Source of the DNA: Buchnera aphidicola (Aphis glycines)
GTDB lineage: Bacteria; Pseudomonadota; Gammaproteobacteria; Enterobacterales; Enterobacteriaceae
NCBI RefSeq assembly: GCF_001280225.1
Contig: NZ_CP009253.1
Coordinates: forward strand, 248,001-312,000
DNA length: 64,000 nt
Direction of reading: 5' to 3'
Shown here: in pieces, positions 40,196 through 50,599 of the stretch
Position numbering within the stretch: the stretch's first letter is position 1
Layout: every line of letters starts with the position of its first letter
Position numbers and translations under genes: made by a program
Notes under the pieces: generated by a model
The model's input: only the letters and a program-made list of their open reading frames with translations
Database searches by the model: none
Told to the model about the DNA's origin: nothing

Positions 40196-42136
40196 ATGTT
40201 CCAAAACAATCCATTACTTAAACAACTAAAAGAAAATTTAAATAAAACAACACCACGGGTTGAAGGAATAGTAAAAAATACTGAAAGAGGATTTGGTTTT
40301 TTAGAGATCGATTCGCAAAATAGTTATTTTATCCCACCTAAAAATATGAAAAAAGTTATGCACGGAGATAAAGTATCTGCTTTGTTAAAAATAGAAAACA
40401 ATCGTGAAATAGTTGATCCTGAAAAATTAATTGAACCCTTTTTAAAAAGATTTGTAGGAAGAATTCAAAAAAAAGATAATAAATTATTTATAATACCAGA
40501 TTATCCTTTTCTAAAAGATCTCATTATAATATGTTACCCAAAAAAAAATTGCATTAATTTATTTGAAACAGGAGATTGGGCAACAGCTCATTTAGTTAAG
40601 CATAAGCTTAATGGAAGTTCTATATTTTGCGCAGAATTAATCGAAGAAATTGTCAAAAACAATGATCCATTAACACCATGGTGGGTAACGTTGTCACGTC
40701 ATAAACTCGACAGAAAAGCACCGTTAATCGAAAAGCAAGATTTTATTTTAAAAGATCATTTCAAGAGACAAGATTTAACACATCTTGACTTTATTACAAT
40801 TGATAATCTTCACACAAAAGATATTGATGATGCTTTATTTATTCAGAAAACTAAAAATGAAAATTTTCACTTAATAGTAGCAATTGCAGATCCAACGTCA
40901 TATATAGAAAGTGGAAGTAAATTAGATATAACTGCTTCACAAAGAGGTTTTACAAATTATTTACCAGGTTTTAACATTCCTATGTTGCCTAAGGAACTAT
41001 CAGAAAATATATGTTCATTACTCCCTAATGAACGTCGACCAGTGTTAGCATGTTCTATAACAATTACAAAAGATGGAAATATTTTGAATACAGTTGATTT
41101 TTTCTTAGCTTGGATTGTGTCAAAAGAAAAGCTATCTTATGAAGATGTTTCAAATTGGATTGAAAAAAAAAACTCATGGCAACCATCAAAAGAATCTATT
41201 CAAAATCAAATTTTGCTTTTACATCAACTATGTTTATCTCGAATAAAATGGAGAAAATTAAATGCAGTACTATTTAAAGATAGTTTAGAATATAGATTTC
41301 AGTTTTCTGAAACAGGTATAGTAAAAAATGTAATTATTGAAAAAAGAAGAATTGCTCATAAAATTATTGAAGAATCAATGATAATAGCCAATATTGTAGC
41401 TGCAAATTTTTTATCAAAAAATCTTGGATTTGGAATATATAATATACATACTGGTTTTGATCTGATTAATGCTGAGCATACTGTATCTTTTTTGAAAAGT
41501 TACAATTTAAATTTTACTGCAAAAGAAATAATGACATTAAGGGGGTTTTGTAATCTTAGGCGTGTGTTAAATCTTTTATCAGATAGTTATATTGATAGTC
41601 GTGTTCGACGATACCAATCTTTTGGAGAATTTAGCATTACTCCTGGCCCACATTTTGCATTAGGATTTTCAGAATATGCTACTTGGACATCACCTATTAG
41701 AAAATATAGTGATATGATTAATCATCGTTTATTAAAGTCAATTATTAAAAAAGAACCAAGTATTAAACCCGATGAAGAAATAAAATTAAAAATAAGTGAA
41801 CAAAAACGTAAAAATAGAATATCTGAAAGAAATATTTCAGATTGGCTTTATACATTACTTTTACAAAAGAAAGAATATCAGAATAAAAAATTCTCTGCTG
41901 AAATTATTGATATTTCTAGAAGTGGAATACGAGCTAAAATAATAGAAAATGGTGCACATGTTTTTATTCCTGCATTGTTTTTACATCCTATTCGAGAAGA
42001 GTTAATTTTGAATCAAGAAACAGGAAAAGCTTTTATTAATGGTAATTTACATTATAAAGTTTCTGATGTAATTCAAATAATATTATGTGAGATTCGATTG
42101 AAAACAAGAAATATTATTGCAAGGCCTGATTATTAA
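40196..42136 (+). CDS. rnb: Exoribonuclease II
   Basis: RNase II degrades RNA 3' to 5'. The 646-residue product (E. coli 644) has N-terminal cold-shock domains (RGFGFLEID), the RNB catalytic region with the aspartates of TIDNLHTKDIDDALFI, the YATWTSPIRKYSDMINHRLL signature and a C-terminal S1 domain. Its place after fabI follows the E. coli fabI/rnb region. RNase II often trims poly(A) tails, which is of interest given the A-rich transcripts. Confidence 0.97.
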   Translation: MFQNNPLLKQLKENLNKTTPRVEGIVKNTERGFGFLEIDSQNSYFIPPKNMKKVMHGDKVSALLKIENNREIVDPEKLIEPFLKRFVGRIQKKDNKLFIIPDYPFLKDLIIICYPKKNCINLFETGDWATAHLVKHKLNGSSIFCAELIEEIVKNNDPLTPWWVTLSRHKLDRKAPLIEKQDFILKDHFKRQDLTHLDFITIDNLHTKDIDDALFIQKTKNENFHLIVAIADPTSYIESGSKLDITASQRGFTNYLPGFNIPMLPKELSENICSLLPNERRPVLACSITITKDGNILNTVDFFLAWIVSKEKLSYEDVSNWIEKKNSWQPSKESIQNQILLLHQLCLSRIKWRKLNAVLFKDSLEYRFQFSETGIVKNVIIEKRRIAHKIIEESMIIANIVAANFLSKNLGFGIYNIHTGFDLINAEHTVSFLKSYNLNFTAKEIMTLRGFCNLRRVLNLLSDSYIDSRVRRYQSFGEFSITPGPHFALGFSEYATWTSPIRKYSDMINHRLLKSIIKKEPSIKPDEEIKLKISEQKRKNRISERNISDWLYTLLLQKKEYQNKKFSAEIIDISRSGIRAKIIENGAHVFIPALFLHPIREELILNQETGKAFINGNLHYKVSDVIQIILCEIRLKTRNIIARPDY

Positions 42137-42244
42137 ATATGAATTTAGTATCTAAAAATCATTTAAAAATTTTAATTTCTTTAAATATTTTTAAAATTAC
42201 TTCAATAAAATTATAAGAATTTCAATATTAATTAAGAGCTTAAT

Positions 42245-42886
42245 ATGCATATTTCAATTTGTGATTTTTCTATATATATAAAATTTTTTATAAGTTTATG
42301 CGCACTGGTAAATCCGATAGGAATGATTCCTATTTTCACTACTATGACTGCTAATCAATCTGTGTTAGAGCGAAAAAAAACTAATTTAGTATCAAATTTT
42401 TCTGCATTTTTAATATTGTTAATATCATTATTTTTAGGTGATACTATTCTAAATGTTTTTGGTATATCTATTAATTCATTTCGCATCGCAGGCGGTTTAT
42501 TGATTATGGGCATTGCTTGTTCTATGATTAATGGAAAATTTACAAAAAGTAAAAAAATAAAAAAAAATCAAGAAGTAACTCAAGACAATATCAGCGTTGT
42601 TCCCTTAGCTATGCCTTTAATTGCTGGACCAGGTGCGATTAGTTCAACTATTGTTTGGAGTACCTATTATTCTACTTGGTTTAATTTAGTAGGATGTACA
42701 ATATCTATTTTTTTATTTTCTCTAGTTTGTTGGTTATGTTTTCGAGCTGCTCCGTGTGTAGTGCAAATATTAGGAAAAACAGGTATTAATATTATCACAC
42801 GTGTTATGGGTTTATTGTTAATGTCTTTAGGAATAGAATTTTTTAGTATTGGAATAAAATCTATTATATATGAATTATTACATTAA
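42245..42886 (+). CDS. ychE: MarC-family integral membrane protein YchE
   Basis: The 213-residue product has six predicted membrane segments and the MarC/UPF0056 pattern: ALVNPIGMIPIF near the start, RIAGGLLIMGIA in the middle and PLAMPLIAGPGAISSTI before the fourth segment. It matches E. coli YchE in length (215). The transport function is unknown, despite older naming after multiple antibiotic resistance. It is one of few inner-membrane transporters or permease-like proteins in this window. Confidence 0.9.
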   Translation: MHISICDFSIYIKFFISLCALVNPIGMIPIFTTMTANQSVLERKKTNLVSNFSAFLILLISLFLGDTILNVFGISINSFRIAGGLLIMGIACSMINGKFTKSKKIKKNQEVTQDNISVVPLAMPLIAGPGAISSTIVWSTYYSTWFNLVGCTISIFLFSLVCWLCFRAAPCVVQILGKTGINIITRVMGLLLMSLGIEFFSIGIKSIIYELLH

Positions 42887-42939
42887 TTTTAAAGATATTA
42901 CTTTATATTTTACATGTTTAAACAACGTTGGATATTCTG

Positions 42940-43596
42940 TTGAAAAATAAAATTATGTTCTTTGAAAATATAGGATTAGTAGATTGGATTATAATTTCTG
43001 ATAAAATGAATGATTTTACAGAAACACGTGATAGTTTCACATTTGATGAAATTTGGTTTGCAGAACATTACCCTATTTTTACAACAGGTTTATTAAACAA
43101 AGATTATTCAATCAAATTTAACAATAATTTTATTAATAATATTCCTGTGGTTACTTCAAACAGAGGTGGTCAAATTACATATCATGGTCCTGGTCAACAA
43201 ATACTGTATTTTTTAATAGATTTAAAACGTCGGAAAATTAACATTCGTCAATTTATAGATATGATGCACGTTTTAATAATAGATACGTTGAATTATTTTT
43301 CTATCAACTCAATAATTAAAAAAAAATCCCCAGGAGTATACGTAAACGATAAAAAAATTTGTTCTTTAGGACTTAGAGTGAAAAAAGGCTGTACTTTGCA
43401 TGGTTTATCATTGAATGTTGATATGAACTTAGATCCATTTAATTATATTTATCCTTGTGGAGATAGATATATTAAAATGACACAAATAAAAGATTTTAGT
43501 TCTTTGTTAACATTAAAAGATATTCGTGTAGTTTTAATTAAAAAATTATCTCAATTATTAAATGTTAAAATTGTGAAAAAATCATATTTTTATTGA
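42940..43596 (+). CDS. lipB: Octanoyl-[acyl-carrier-protein]:protein N-octanoyltransferase (TTG start likely)
   Basis: LipB moves octanoyl from ACP to lipoyl domains. The frame begins at a TTG at 42928, but a TTG at 42940 preceded by GGA gives a 13-residue lead matching E. coli exactly; an ATG at 42955 is the alternative. From 42940 the product is 218 residues (E. coli 213). RGGQITYHGPGQQ, the catalytic Lys in KKICSLGLRV and the catalytic Cys in YPCGDRYI are present. It is followed by lipA, the next enzyme in the same pathway. Confidence 0.93.
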   Translation: MKNKIMFFENIGLVDWIIISDKMNDFTETRDSFTFDEIWFAEHYPIFTTGLLNKDYSIKFNNNFINNIPVVTSNRGGQITYHGPGQQILYFLIDLKRRKINIRQFIDMMHVLIIDTLNYFSINSIIKKKSPGVYVNDKKICSLGLRVKKGCTLHGLSLNVDMNLDPFNYIYPCGDRYIKMTQIKDFSSLLTLKDIRVVLIKKLSQLLNVKIVKKSYFY

Positions 43597-43657
43597 TTTT
43601 CAAACATTTTAAAAACATTTTTCTTAATTATAAAAAATACTTTATAAGTTATCGACA

Positions 43658-44566
43658 ATGACATTTATAAATAAAAAAGAAAATTTAATACCTATTAAAA
43701 ATATTTTAGTAAAAAAAAGAATGTTAAAAAAACCAGATTGGATTAAAATTAAACTACCTATTCACACATTTCAAATAAATAAAGTTAAAAACGCTTTACG
43801 AAAAAATAATTTACATTCTGTTTGCGAAGAAGCTAATTGTCCAAATTTATCAGAATGTTTTAATAATGGCACTGCGACTTTTATGATTCTTGGAGCTGTA
43901 TGTACTCGAAATTGTCCATTTTGTGCAGTACTACATGGTACGCCTGAAAAAGTAAATTCTGAAGAACCTACAAAGTTAGCAAATGCTATATTTGATATGG
44001 AGATTAATTATGTAGTGATCACCTCAGTTGTAAGAGATGATTTATATGATTGCGGCGCACAACACTTTGTTAATTGTATAAGTGCTATTAGAGACAAAAA
44101 TAAAGTAAAAATTGAAATATTAGTGCCTGACTTTAGAGGAAAAATTAAATTAGTTTTAGAAATTTTTAACGCTGCTTTACCTGATGTGTTTAATCATAAT
44201 ATAGAAAATGTTCCTCGGCTTTATAAAAAAATACGTCCTGGAGCTAATTATAAAAAATCATTATTATTATTAGAAGAATTTAAAAAAAAGTATAAAAACG
44301 TTATTACTAAATCAGGTTTAATGTTAGGAATAGGCGAGAAAGATAAAGAAATTATTCAGGTCATGAAAGATTTATATTCTAGTGGTGTGACGTTATTAAC
44401 TATAGGACAATATCTTCAACCTAGCAAAAAACATCATCCAGTAGAACGTTATATATCACCATTAGAATTTGAAAATATTAAACAAGAAGCTATATCCATT
44501 GGTTTTAAAAGTGCATACTGTGGACCATTTATACGTTCATCGTATCATGCTAGTTCTCAAAATTAA
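43658..44566 (+). CDS. lipA: Lipoyl synthase (radical SAM)
   Basis: LipA inserts two sulfurs into protein-bound octanoyl groups. The 302-residue product (E. coli 321) has the auxiliary cluster motif [12 protein letters not shown] (CX4CX5C), the radical SAM motif CTRNCPFC (CX3CX2C) and the RSSYHA end whose Ser ligates the auxiliary cluster. Together with lipB it supplies lipoate for 2-oxoacid dehydrogenases. Confidence 0.98.
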   Translation: MTFINKKENLIPIKNILVKKRMLKKPDWIKIKLPIHTFQINKVKNALRKNNLHSVCEEANCPNLSECFNNGTATFMILGAVCTRNCPFCAVLHGTPEKVNSEEPTKLANAIFDMEINYVVITSVVRDDLYDCGAQHFVNCISAIRDKNKVKIEILVPDFRGKIKLVLEIFNAALPDVFNHNIENVPRLYKKIRPGANYKKSLLLLEEFKKKYKNVITKSGLMLGIGEKDKEIIQVMKDLYSSGVTLLTIGQYLQPSKKHHPVERYISPLEFENIKQEAISIGFKSAYCGPFIRSSYHASSQN

Positions 44567-44618
44567 CGTATAAAACAATTAATTATATTTTTAAAAATAT
44601 TTTAATAGAGGTTAAATA

Positions 44619-45329
44619 GTGTCAAAATTGAATAGTTTTAACATGCCCAAGATAATTATTGCATTAGATTTTAACGATAAAAAAGACGCTATGAAGTTAG
44701 TAAATCTGCTTAATCCATCTTTGTTTTATTTAAAAATCGGGAAAGAAATGTTTACAATTTTAGGAAAAAAATTTATTCATGAACTACATCAGTTAGGGTT
44801 TAATGTATTTTTAGATTTAAAATTTCATGATATTCCTAATACTGTTTTTAACGCGACGAAAGCAGCAGCAGATTTAGGTATATGGATGTTGAGTATACAT
44901 GCATCTGGTGGAAAAAAAATGTTAATATCTGCTAAAAAAGCATTAAAATCATTTAAAAAACGTCCTTTATTAATTGGTGTTACAGCTCTTACAAGTTTAA
45001 CACAAACAGATTTAAATGATATTGGTATTCAAACATCATTACAAGATTATATTTTAATTTTATCTAAATTATCTAGTGATTGTGGTTTAGATGGTGTTGT
45101 ATGCCCAGGAAAAGAAGCGAAAAAAATTAAATCATTATGTGGCAAGAAATACAAAATAATTACTCCAGGTATTAGATGTTTAAATGATTCTACATTTGAT
45201 CAACATCAAATTATTACTCCAATACAAACGAAAGAGTTCCCAATTGATTATATAGTGGTAGGTCGATCTATTACTACTTCAAAAAATCCAATTAAAAAAT
45301 TAAATTTTATAATACAATCTATGCGATAA
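44619..45329 (+). CDS. pyrF: Orotidine 5'-phosphate decarboxylase (GTG start)
   Basis: PyrF makes UMP from OMP. The 236-residue product (E. coli 245) has IIIALDF, LKIGKEMF, the catalytic DLKFHDIPNT segment, VVCPGKEA, TPGIR and the phosphate-binding VVGRSIT. Initiation is at GTG 44619 after AGAGGT. Followed by ribA as part of a compressed version of the E. coli region around 28-29 minutes (pyrF, ribA, cls, yciABC, trp). Confidence 0.97.
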   Translation: MSKLNSFNMPKIIIALDFNDKKDAMKLVNLLNPSLFYLKIGKEMFTILGKKFIHELHQLGFNVFLDLKFHDIPNTVFNATKAAADLGIWMLSIHASGGKKMLISAKKALKSFKKRPLLIGVTALTSLTQTDLNDIGIQTSLQDYILILSKLSSDCGLDGVVCPGKEAKKIKSLCGKKYKIITPGIRCLNDSTFDQHQIITPIQTKEFPIDYIVVGRSITTSKNPIKKLNFIIQSMR

Positions 45330-45409
45330 TATTTGTATATTGAACATGTTTTTTATATATTTATATTCATTTAAATTCATGAATTTCTAATAAACATAGA
45401 GGAGTCTTT

Positions 45410-46000
45410 ATGCAATTAACTAAAATAGAAAAAGCTATATTACCTACTCGTTGGGGAGATTTTATCATGTTTGGATTTGAAGAGAAAAAAAATGGGAAAA
45501 ATCATATTGCTCTTGTTTATGGTGATATAAAAAAAAATATACCTATTCTTTCTAGAATACATTCTGAATGTTTAACAGGAGATGCATTATTTAGTCTAAG
45601 ATGCGATTGTGGAGATCAGTTAAAAATGGCAATGCATAAAATTGCACACGAAGGAAGAGGTATATTAATATATCATCGTCAAGAAGGAAGAAACATTGGT
45701 CTTTTAAATAAAATTAAAGCGTATTCTTTGCAAGATCAAGGTTTAGATACTGTTGAAGCTAATTTAAAACTCGGATTTTCTGCAGATGAACGAGATTTTT
45801 CATTATGCGCTGATATTTTCAACATTTTAAACATTAAAAAAATTCGATTATTAACCAATAATCCATATAAAGTTGATATGCTAACTGCCGCTGGAATCGA
45901 CGTTGTAGAAAGAATCGCTCTTATAGCAAAAAAAAATAATAAAAATTATTGTTATTTAAAAACTAAAGCAGAAAAAATGGGTCATTTATTGTGTAAGTAA
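45410..46000 (+). CDS. ribA: GTP cyclohydrolase II
   Basis: RibA opens GTP in the first step of riboflavin synthesis. The 196-residue product equals E. coli RibA, with the zinc cysteines in [15 protein letters not shown], the [17 protein letters not shown] segment and [14 protein letters not shown] strong ribosome-binding site (AGAGGAG) precedes the ATG. Riboflavin is one of the B vitamins Buchnera is thought to give its host. Convergent with cls. Confidence 0.98.
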   Translation: MQLTKIEKAILPTRWGDFIMFGFEEKKNGKNHIALVYGDIKKNIPILSRIHSECLTGDALFSLRCDCGDQLKMAMHKIAHEGRGILIYHRQEGRNIGLLNKIKAYSLQDQGLDTVEANLKLGFSADERDFSLCADIFNILNIKKIRLLTNNPYKVDMLTAAGIDVVERIALIAKKNNKNYCYLKTKAEKMGHLLCK

Positions 46001-46110
46001 AAATTTTTTTAAAAGATATATATAATATACATTTTATTAATCTTTCTTTTATATATCATTTAATAACATTAGATATATTTTTAAAAAAATTTATACTGTT
46101 TAAAACAGAA

Positions 46111-46129
46111 GGGGTTTTTATTAAACCCC
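46111..46129. terminator. Hairpin terminator between convergent ribA and cls
   Basis: GGGGTTT at 46111-46117 and AAACCCC at 46123-46129 form a perfect 7-bp stem with a 5-base loop, in an A/T context between convergent genes. The four G-C pairs stand out from the surroundings. It can serve either direction. Nothing else is recognisable in the rest of the 226-bp interval. Confidence 0.65.
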
Positions 46130-46226
46130 CACTTAATTATTGAATCTGTTTGTCTTTCATCACATAAAATAATTCTTTTATATTTTTAAAATAGTTTTAA
46201 AAAATACAATTTGTTAATAAAATCAT

Positions 46227-47687
46227 TTATAATAACGGACTTAAGAAATAAAAAATTTTTTCTAATATTTTTTTCCAATATGAACGATTAGACCAATTTT
46301 TTTTATCTAGTAACTCAGAATTAGACATGTATTCTGTTTGTACTAAAGATAATTTTTTACTAAAATTATTATCATCAATTACTAAAGTAATTTCAAAATT
46401 TAACCATAAACTTCTCATGTCTAAATTAACAGTTCCAATTAAGCTAAGTTGACGATCTACTAATATACTTTTACTATGTAATAACCCATTTTTAAATTGA
46501 TAGATCTTGACTCCTGCTTCCAATAGTTCACTAAAAAAAACTCTGCTCGCCCATTTTACCAAAATAGAATCATGATATAATGGTATAATAATACTTACTT
46601 TTACACCTCTTTGCGCGGCTGTACAAATAGCGTGTAATAAATCATCACTAGGAACTAAATATGGAGTAGTCATAATTAATTCATTTCTTGAAGAATAAAT
46701 TGCTGTTAATAAGGCTTGATGAATTACATTTTTAGGGAATCCTGGACCAGATGCAATTACTTGAACACTAGAATTGTGATTCGATGTATTTTTTAACATT
46801 TCTTTATTAGGTAGTTTAGGTAAAATTTTACATCCGGTTTCAATTTCCCAATCACATGAGTAAATCATGCCTATTGTTGTGGCTATGGGACCTTCAATTC
46901 GCGTCATCAAATCAATCCATTGATTAATTCCTGAAGATTTTTTAAATAAATTAGGATCTACTAAATTCATACTTCCAGAATATGAAATATAATTATCAAT
47001 TAATATTATTTTTCTATGCTGTCTTAAGTCTAATCGGTGTAAAAACATTCTTACTAAATTAACTTTTAATGCCTCTACAATCTGAATTCCAGATTTTTTC
47101 ATTTTTTTAACCCATGGACTTCTGAAAAAATCAAGACTACCAGCTGAATCTAGCATTAATCTACACCGTATGCCTCGTTTTGCTGAATTTATCAGTGCTC
47201 TTGCAACATCATCAGCAAGACCTCCTGGTTTCCAAATATAAAACACCATTTCAATATTTTTACGGGCTAAATAAATATCTCGAATTAAAATACTAATAGT
47301 TTTTTTATTATCAGTTAATAATGTGATTTTATTATTTTTAATCCCAGACATTCCTTGTCTATGCTTGCATAGTTGAAATAAAGAAGTAGCGACCTCACTA
47401 TTTTTAATTTGAAAAATATATTTGCAAGATTTTAATTGATTTAGATATTGGTTAGATATAGACCAAATTTTTTTTGCTATTCTTTTATGTCTTTTTTCTA
47501 AATAAAATTCACCGAAAAAAAACCAAATTGAAATACCAATAAAAGGAATAATATAAATCGTTAACAGCCAAGACATAGAAGAAGGTATACTACGACGTTT
47601 AATTAAAATACAATAAGTAATATTAACAATAATTAACCAGTATATTAAAACAACTAAACACGTAGTTGAATCATAAAAAATATCCAT
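46227..47687 (-). CDS. cls: Cardiolipin synthase A
   Basis: Cls joins two phosphatidylglycerols to cardiolipin. The 486-residue product is the same length as E. coli ClsA, with two N-terminal membrane segments and two phospholipase D motifs: HRKIILID in the first half and HSKSILVD in the second, each followed by the conserved Gly/Ser-Met-Asn segment (GSMNLVD and GTVNLDMRS). Both active-site halves are intact. The usual neighbours such as cdsA (after uppS in E. coli) are absent, so the phosphatidylglycerol source is not evident here. Confidence 0.97.
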   Translation of the reverse strand: MDIFYDSTTCLVVLIYWLIIVNITYCILIKRRSIPSSMSWLLTIYIIPFIGISIWFFFGEFYLEKRHKRIAKKIWSISNQYLNQLKSCKYIFQIKNSEVATSLFQLCKHRQGMSGIKNNKITLLTDNKKTISILIRDIYLARKNIEMVFYIWKPGGLADDVARALINSAKRGIRCRLMLDSAGSLDFFRSPWVKKMKKSGIQIVEALKVNLVRMFLHRLDLRQHRKIILIDNYISYSGSMNLVDPNLFKKSSGINQWIDLMTRIEGPIATTIGMIYSCDWEIETGCKILPKLPNKEMLKNTSNHNSSVQVIASGPGFPKNVIHQALLTAIYSSRNELIMTTPYLVPSDDLLHAICTAAQRGVKVSIIIPLYHDSILVKWASRVFFSELLEAGVKIYQFKNGLLHSKSILVDRQLSLIGTVNLDMRSLWLNFEITLVIDDNNFSKKLSLVQTEYMSNSELLDKKNWSNRSYWKKILEKIFYFLSPLL

Positions 47688-47825
47688 TCATTTGAATATC
47701 CTATTTACACTTTTTTAGAAAAAGTTTTATATTTAATTGAATATTTTATATTTTTAAATAATTTTATTAAAAAATAACAAAAAATTATCACTTTTTATAA
47801 AATATTTAAGAATTAAATTTGTTAT

Positions 47826-47888
47826 AACACTTTTAAAAAAGTAATGTTTTAAAGAAAAATATTTTTATTATTACTTTTTTAAAGTGTT
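47826..47888. repeat. Long imperfect inverted repeat between yciA and cls
   Basis: A 20-base arm at 47826-47845 pairs with a 19-base arm at 47870-47888 with one bulged A, around a 24-base loop that itself holds the palindrome AAAAATATTTTT. It lies about 55 bases after the yciA stop and 140 bases before cls, both leftward. It is a candidate transcript 3' end structure. Nothing else is seen in the 254-bp interval. Confidence 0.6.
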
Positions 47889-47941
47889 AATTTTTATTTA
47901 AAAATTTTTTAGTTGTAATTTAAGAAATTTTAAGTATTATT

Positions 47942-48350
47942 TTAAATAATACTCATTGGTAACAATTCACGAGGCCTTCCCATTTTATCGATTGCTACGT
48001 AAATAAATATTGCTTCTGTAGCGCAATAATATTGACCTAAGGGTTTAGAATAAATTTTCTTAATCCAAACTTCTACATTAATTTTGATCGAACTTTTACC
48101 AATTTTTATACAATTTGCATAACAACTTACAATATCACCAACTGATACAGGTTGTAAAAAAGTCATTCCATCTACTCTAACAGTAACAACTTTTCCTCCT
48201 GCAATTTCTTTTGCTAATATAGCCCCTCCCATATCCATTTTCGACATAATCCACCCTCCAAATATATCGCCATTAGCATTTGTATCTGAAGGCATGGTTA
48301 GAGTTTGCAAAACAATTATGCCCTTAGGTAATGATTTTTTTTTTTAGCAT
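47942..48350 (-). CDS. yciA: Acyl-CoA thioester hydrolase YciA, probable frameshift at an A11 tract
   Basis: YciA is a hot-dog thioesterase acting on many acyl-CoAs. The continuous frame from 48310 (a TTG) gives 122 residues with LTMPSDTNANGDIFGGWIMSKMD, holding the catalytic Asp, and VTVRVDGMTFLQPVSVGD. E. coli has 132. The missing lead, SLPKGIIV, is encoded just upstream in frame but has no start before a stop. An ATG at 48350 reads Met-Leu-Lys codons into 11 A residues (48335-48345); removing one A joins it to this lead for a 135-residue protein. Alternatively TTG 48310 is used, since AAGGG lies 10 bases before it. Domain identity is firm, the start is not. Confidence 0.85.
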
Positions 48351-48381
48351 TATTAAAATATTCACTCTATTATATAAAAAA

Positions 48382-48915
48382 TTATTTCTTTTTTAATGCT
48401 TGATAATGCATATAAATACTTGTAATTACAATAGAAAAAAGCATTAAAATTGAAAGTCCAAAAACTTTAAAATGTACCCAGGTTTCTTCTGAAAAATAAA
48501 ACGCTATATAAATATTTAAAATACTACAAAATAAAAAAAACAATGCCCAAAAAAAATTAATTTTTTTCCAACAAATATTGGACAGTTTTATATTTTTTTC
48601 TAAAAATTTTTGTATTATTGGTTTTCTCTCATAAAATTGACTTATGAATAATATAATAGAAAAAAACATATAAATTATTGTTATTTTCCATTTAATGAAT
48701 TGACTATTATGAAAAAATATAGTTAATGAACCTAAAATACCAATTAAAATAAAACTAATTAAATTAATTTTATCTATTTTTTTATAAATTATATAATGCA
48801 ATATGCAAGTTAAACCAGATGTAAAAATTAAAAATTTAGACGCAATGAAAATATCATATGTTTTATAGCATATAAAAAAAGTTATTATTGGTAATAAATT
48901 TAGTATTGTTTGCAT
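48382..48915 (-). CDS. yciB: Inner membrane-spanning protein YciB (septation-related)
   Basis: The 177-residue product (E. coli 179) is almost entirely hydrophobic, with five predicted membrane segments, and shows the IspZ/YciB pattern: LLPIITFFICYKTYDIFIAS at the start, RKPIIQKF and WAL/FFLF..LNIYIAFYFSEETWVHFKVFG toward the end. It influences envelope integrity and septation in enterics; the older name ispZ is used too. It lies between yciA and yciC, as in E. coli. Confidence 0.92.
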   Translation of the reverse strand: MQTILNLLPIITFFICYKTYDIFIASKFLIFTSGLTCILHYIIYKKIDKINLISFILIGILGSLTIFFHNSQFIKWKITIIYMFFSIILFISQFYERKPIIQKFLEKNIKLSNICWKKINFFWALFFLFCSILNIYIAFYFSEETWVHFKVFGLSILMLFSIVITSIYMHYQALKKK

Positions 48916-48941
48916 ATCAAGACCTAAAAAATTGTTTATTT

Positions 48942-49685
48942 TTAAGTTCGTAATAACAACATATAAAACCTAAATAAATATATTATTAAAATAGAAAAAA
49001 ATATATTTATATTGACATTTAATATAAAAAAAATAAAATTTTTGTTTACAAAGTGAAAGTTTAACAAAAATTTTGTTGAAATAAATTTTATAAACATCCA
49101 GAATAACACTCCTGTACCCACGATATTTATATATTTCCAAGAAATAGAAATACTTAAACGTATCGATTCTACTACAGTGTTTTTTTGAAATGATAAAATA
49201 ATAGGTGATAAAGCAAGTAATATCGATAAAAATATACCTGGAATAATAAAAAACATAAAACCTATTTGAATAATAATATTAGTGATACAATTTAATATAA
49301 ATAAACTTGGTATAATTTTAATAAAAAACATTAGAGAAGGCGTAATTCGTTTTTGTGTGCTATTAGATAAATATGTGATTAAAGTAATTATGCTTCCTAA
49401 TAAAAAAGTTTTACTACTCAAAAATTCAATTATTTTAAATATTGAATATTTTAACAATTCTTTTTTTTCATATTCACTCATGTTATTTATAAAATCAAAA
49501 ACTGAATAAGAATTAATAAATCTATTATTTTCTATAATAGAAATAACATTCATATCTGGTTTAATTAAAATATTTATTATAACACTTATTAAAGTGCTAA
49601 TAATAGATATACAAAAAATAGATTTTATTTCTTTAGATACAAAATGAAATGTATCATTATATAATTCACGTATTGTAATAAACAT
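48942..49685 (-). CDS. yciC: UPF0259 family membrane protein YciC
   Basis: A 247-residue integral membrane protein, the same length as E. coli YciC, with about six membrane segments and the N-terminal pattern TIRELYNDTFHFVSKEIKSI. Its function is unknown. A strong ribosome-binding site (AAAGGGGA) precedes the ATG. It sits between yciB and trpA; the E. coli genes between (ompW, yciE, yciF, yciG) are missing. Confidence 0.88.
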   Translation of the reverse strand: MFITIRELYNDTFHFVSKEIKSIFCISIISTLISVIINILIKPDMNVISIIENNRFINSYSVFDFINNMSEYEKKELLKYSIFKIIEFLSSKTFLLGSIITLITYLSNSTQKRITPSLMFFIKIIPSLFILNCITNIIIQIGFMFFIIPGIFLSILLALSPIILSFQKNTVVESIRLSISISWKYINIVGTGVLFWMFIKFISTKFLLNFHFVNKNFIFFILNVNINIFFSILIIYLFRFYMLLLRT

Positions 49686-49795
49686 ATGTATATCCCCTTT
49701 AAATATTATATAAAATTTTTAAGATAATACATATTATTCAAAATTAATATATTCTTTAAAAACAAAAAAATAAATCTTTTAAACATTGATTCAAA

Positions 49796-50599
49796 TTATT
49801 TTGTAGATTTTATGAGTTTAAAACTGAAATCTTTTATTTTTTTTATCATATCTTTTTCTGTATTTAAATTTTTTTCAATAATATTTATAATTGCTGAGCC
49901 ACATATTACACCGTTAGTTCCAGATAAAATTGATTTTTTTACTTGCGCAGCATTTTTAATTCCAAAACCTTGCAATATTGGTAAAGTATTGTATTTTTTA
50001 ATTTTTTCTATAAATTTATTAGAAATTGAAACTATTTTTTCTTTAATTCCAGTGACGCCAGGACGCGATAATAAATAAATGTAACCTTTTGCATATAAAG
50101 AAAGTTGGTTTAAAAATTTTTCTTCCGCATCAGGAGGACATATAAAAATAGAGTTAATATTAAATTGATTAGCGTATTTATAAAAAATATCATATTCTTC
50201 AATAGGTACATCTGCTATTAATACAGAATCTATACCAGATTTTGAGCATTGTTGATAAAATTTTTCAATACCTTGGCTATATATAAGATTCGCATATAAT
50301 AATATACCTATAGGTAGGTTTAAATATTTTTCACGCAATATCTGAATAATTTTGAAATATTTAAGCATGCTATAATTATTAGACAAAGCGCGTAAATTTG
50401 ATTTTTGAATTATAGGACCGTCTGCCAATGGATCTGAAAATGGAATGCCTAATTCTAATGCATCTGATCCATTTTCAATTAGTGCATCTATAATTTTCAT
50501 TGAAGTTTCTAAAGACGGATCACCTATCACAACGAATGGAACAAAACATCCTTCTTTGAGTATATTTTTTCGTTGAAACATTTTTTTATAACGACTCAC
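49796..50599 (-). CDS. trpA: Tryptophan synthase alpha subunit (GTG start)
   Basis: TrpA cleaves indole 3-glycerol phosphate and passes indole through a tunnel to TrpB. The 267-residue TIM barrel (E. coli 268) has the catalytic Glu49 and Asp60 in [16 protein letters not shown]. It starts at GTG 50599, which overlaps the trpB stop as GTGA, so the two subunits are translationally coupled. Last gene of the leftward trpDCBA operon. Confidence 0.98.
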   Translation of the reverse strand: MSRYKKMFQRKNILKEGCFVPFVVIGDPSLETSMKIIDALIENGSDALELGIPFSDPLADGPIIQKSNLRALSNNYSMLKYFKIIQILREKYLNLPIGILLYANLIYSQGIEKFYQQCSKSGIDSVLIADVPIEEYDIFYKYANQFNINSIFICPPDAEEKFLNQLSLYAKGYIYLLSRPGVTGIKEKIVSISNKFIEKIKKYNTLPILQGFGIKNAAQVKKSILSGTNGVICGSAIINIIEKNLNTEKDMIKKIKDFSFKLIKSTK

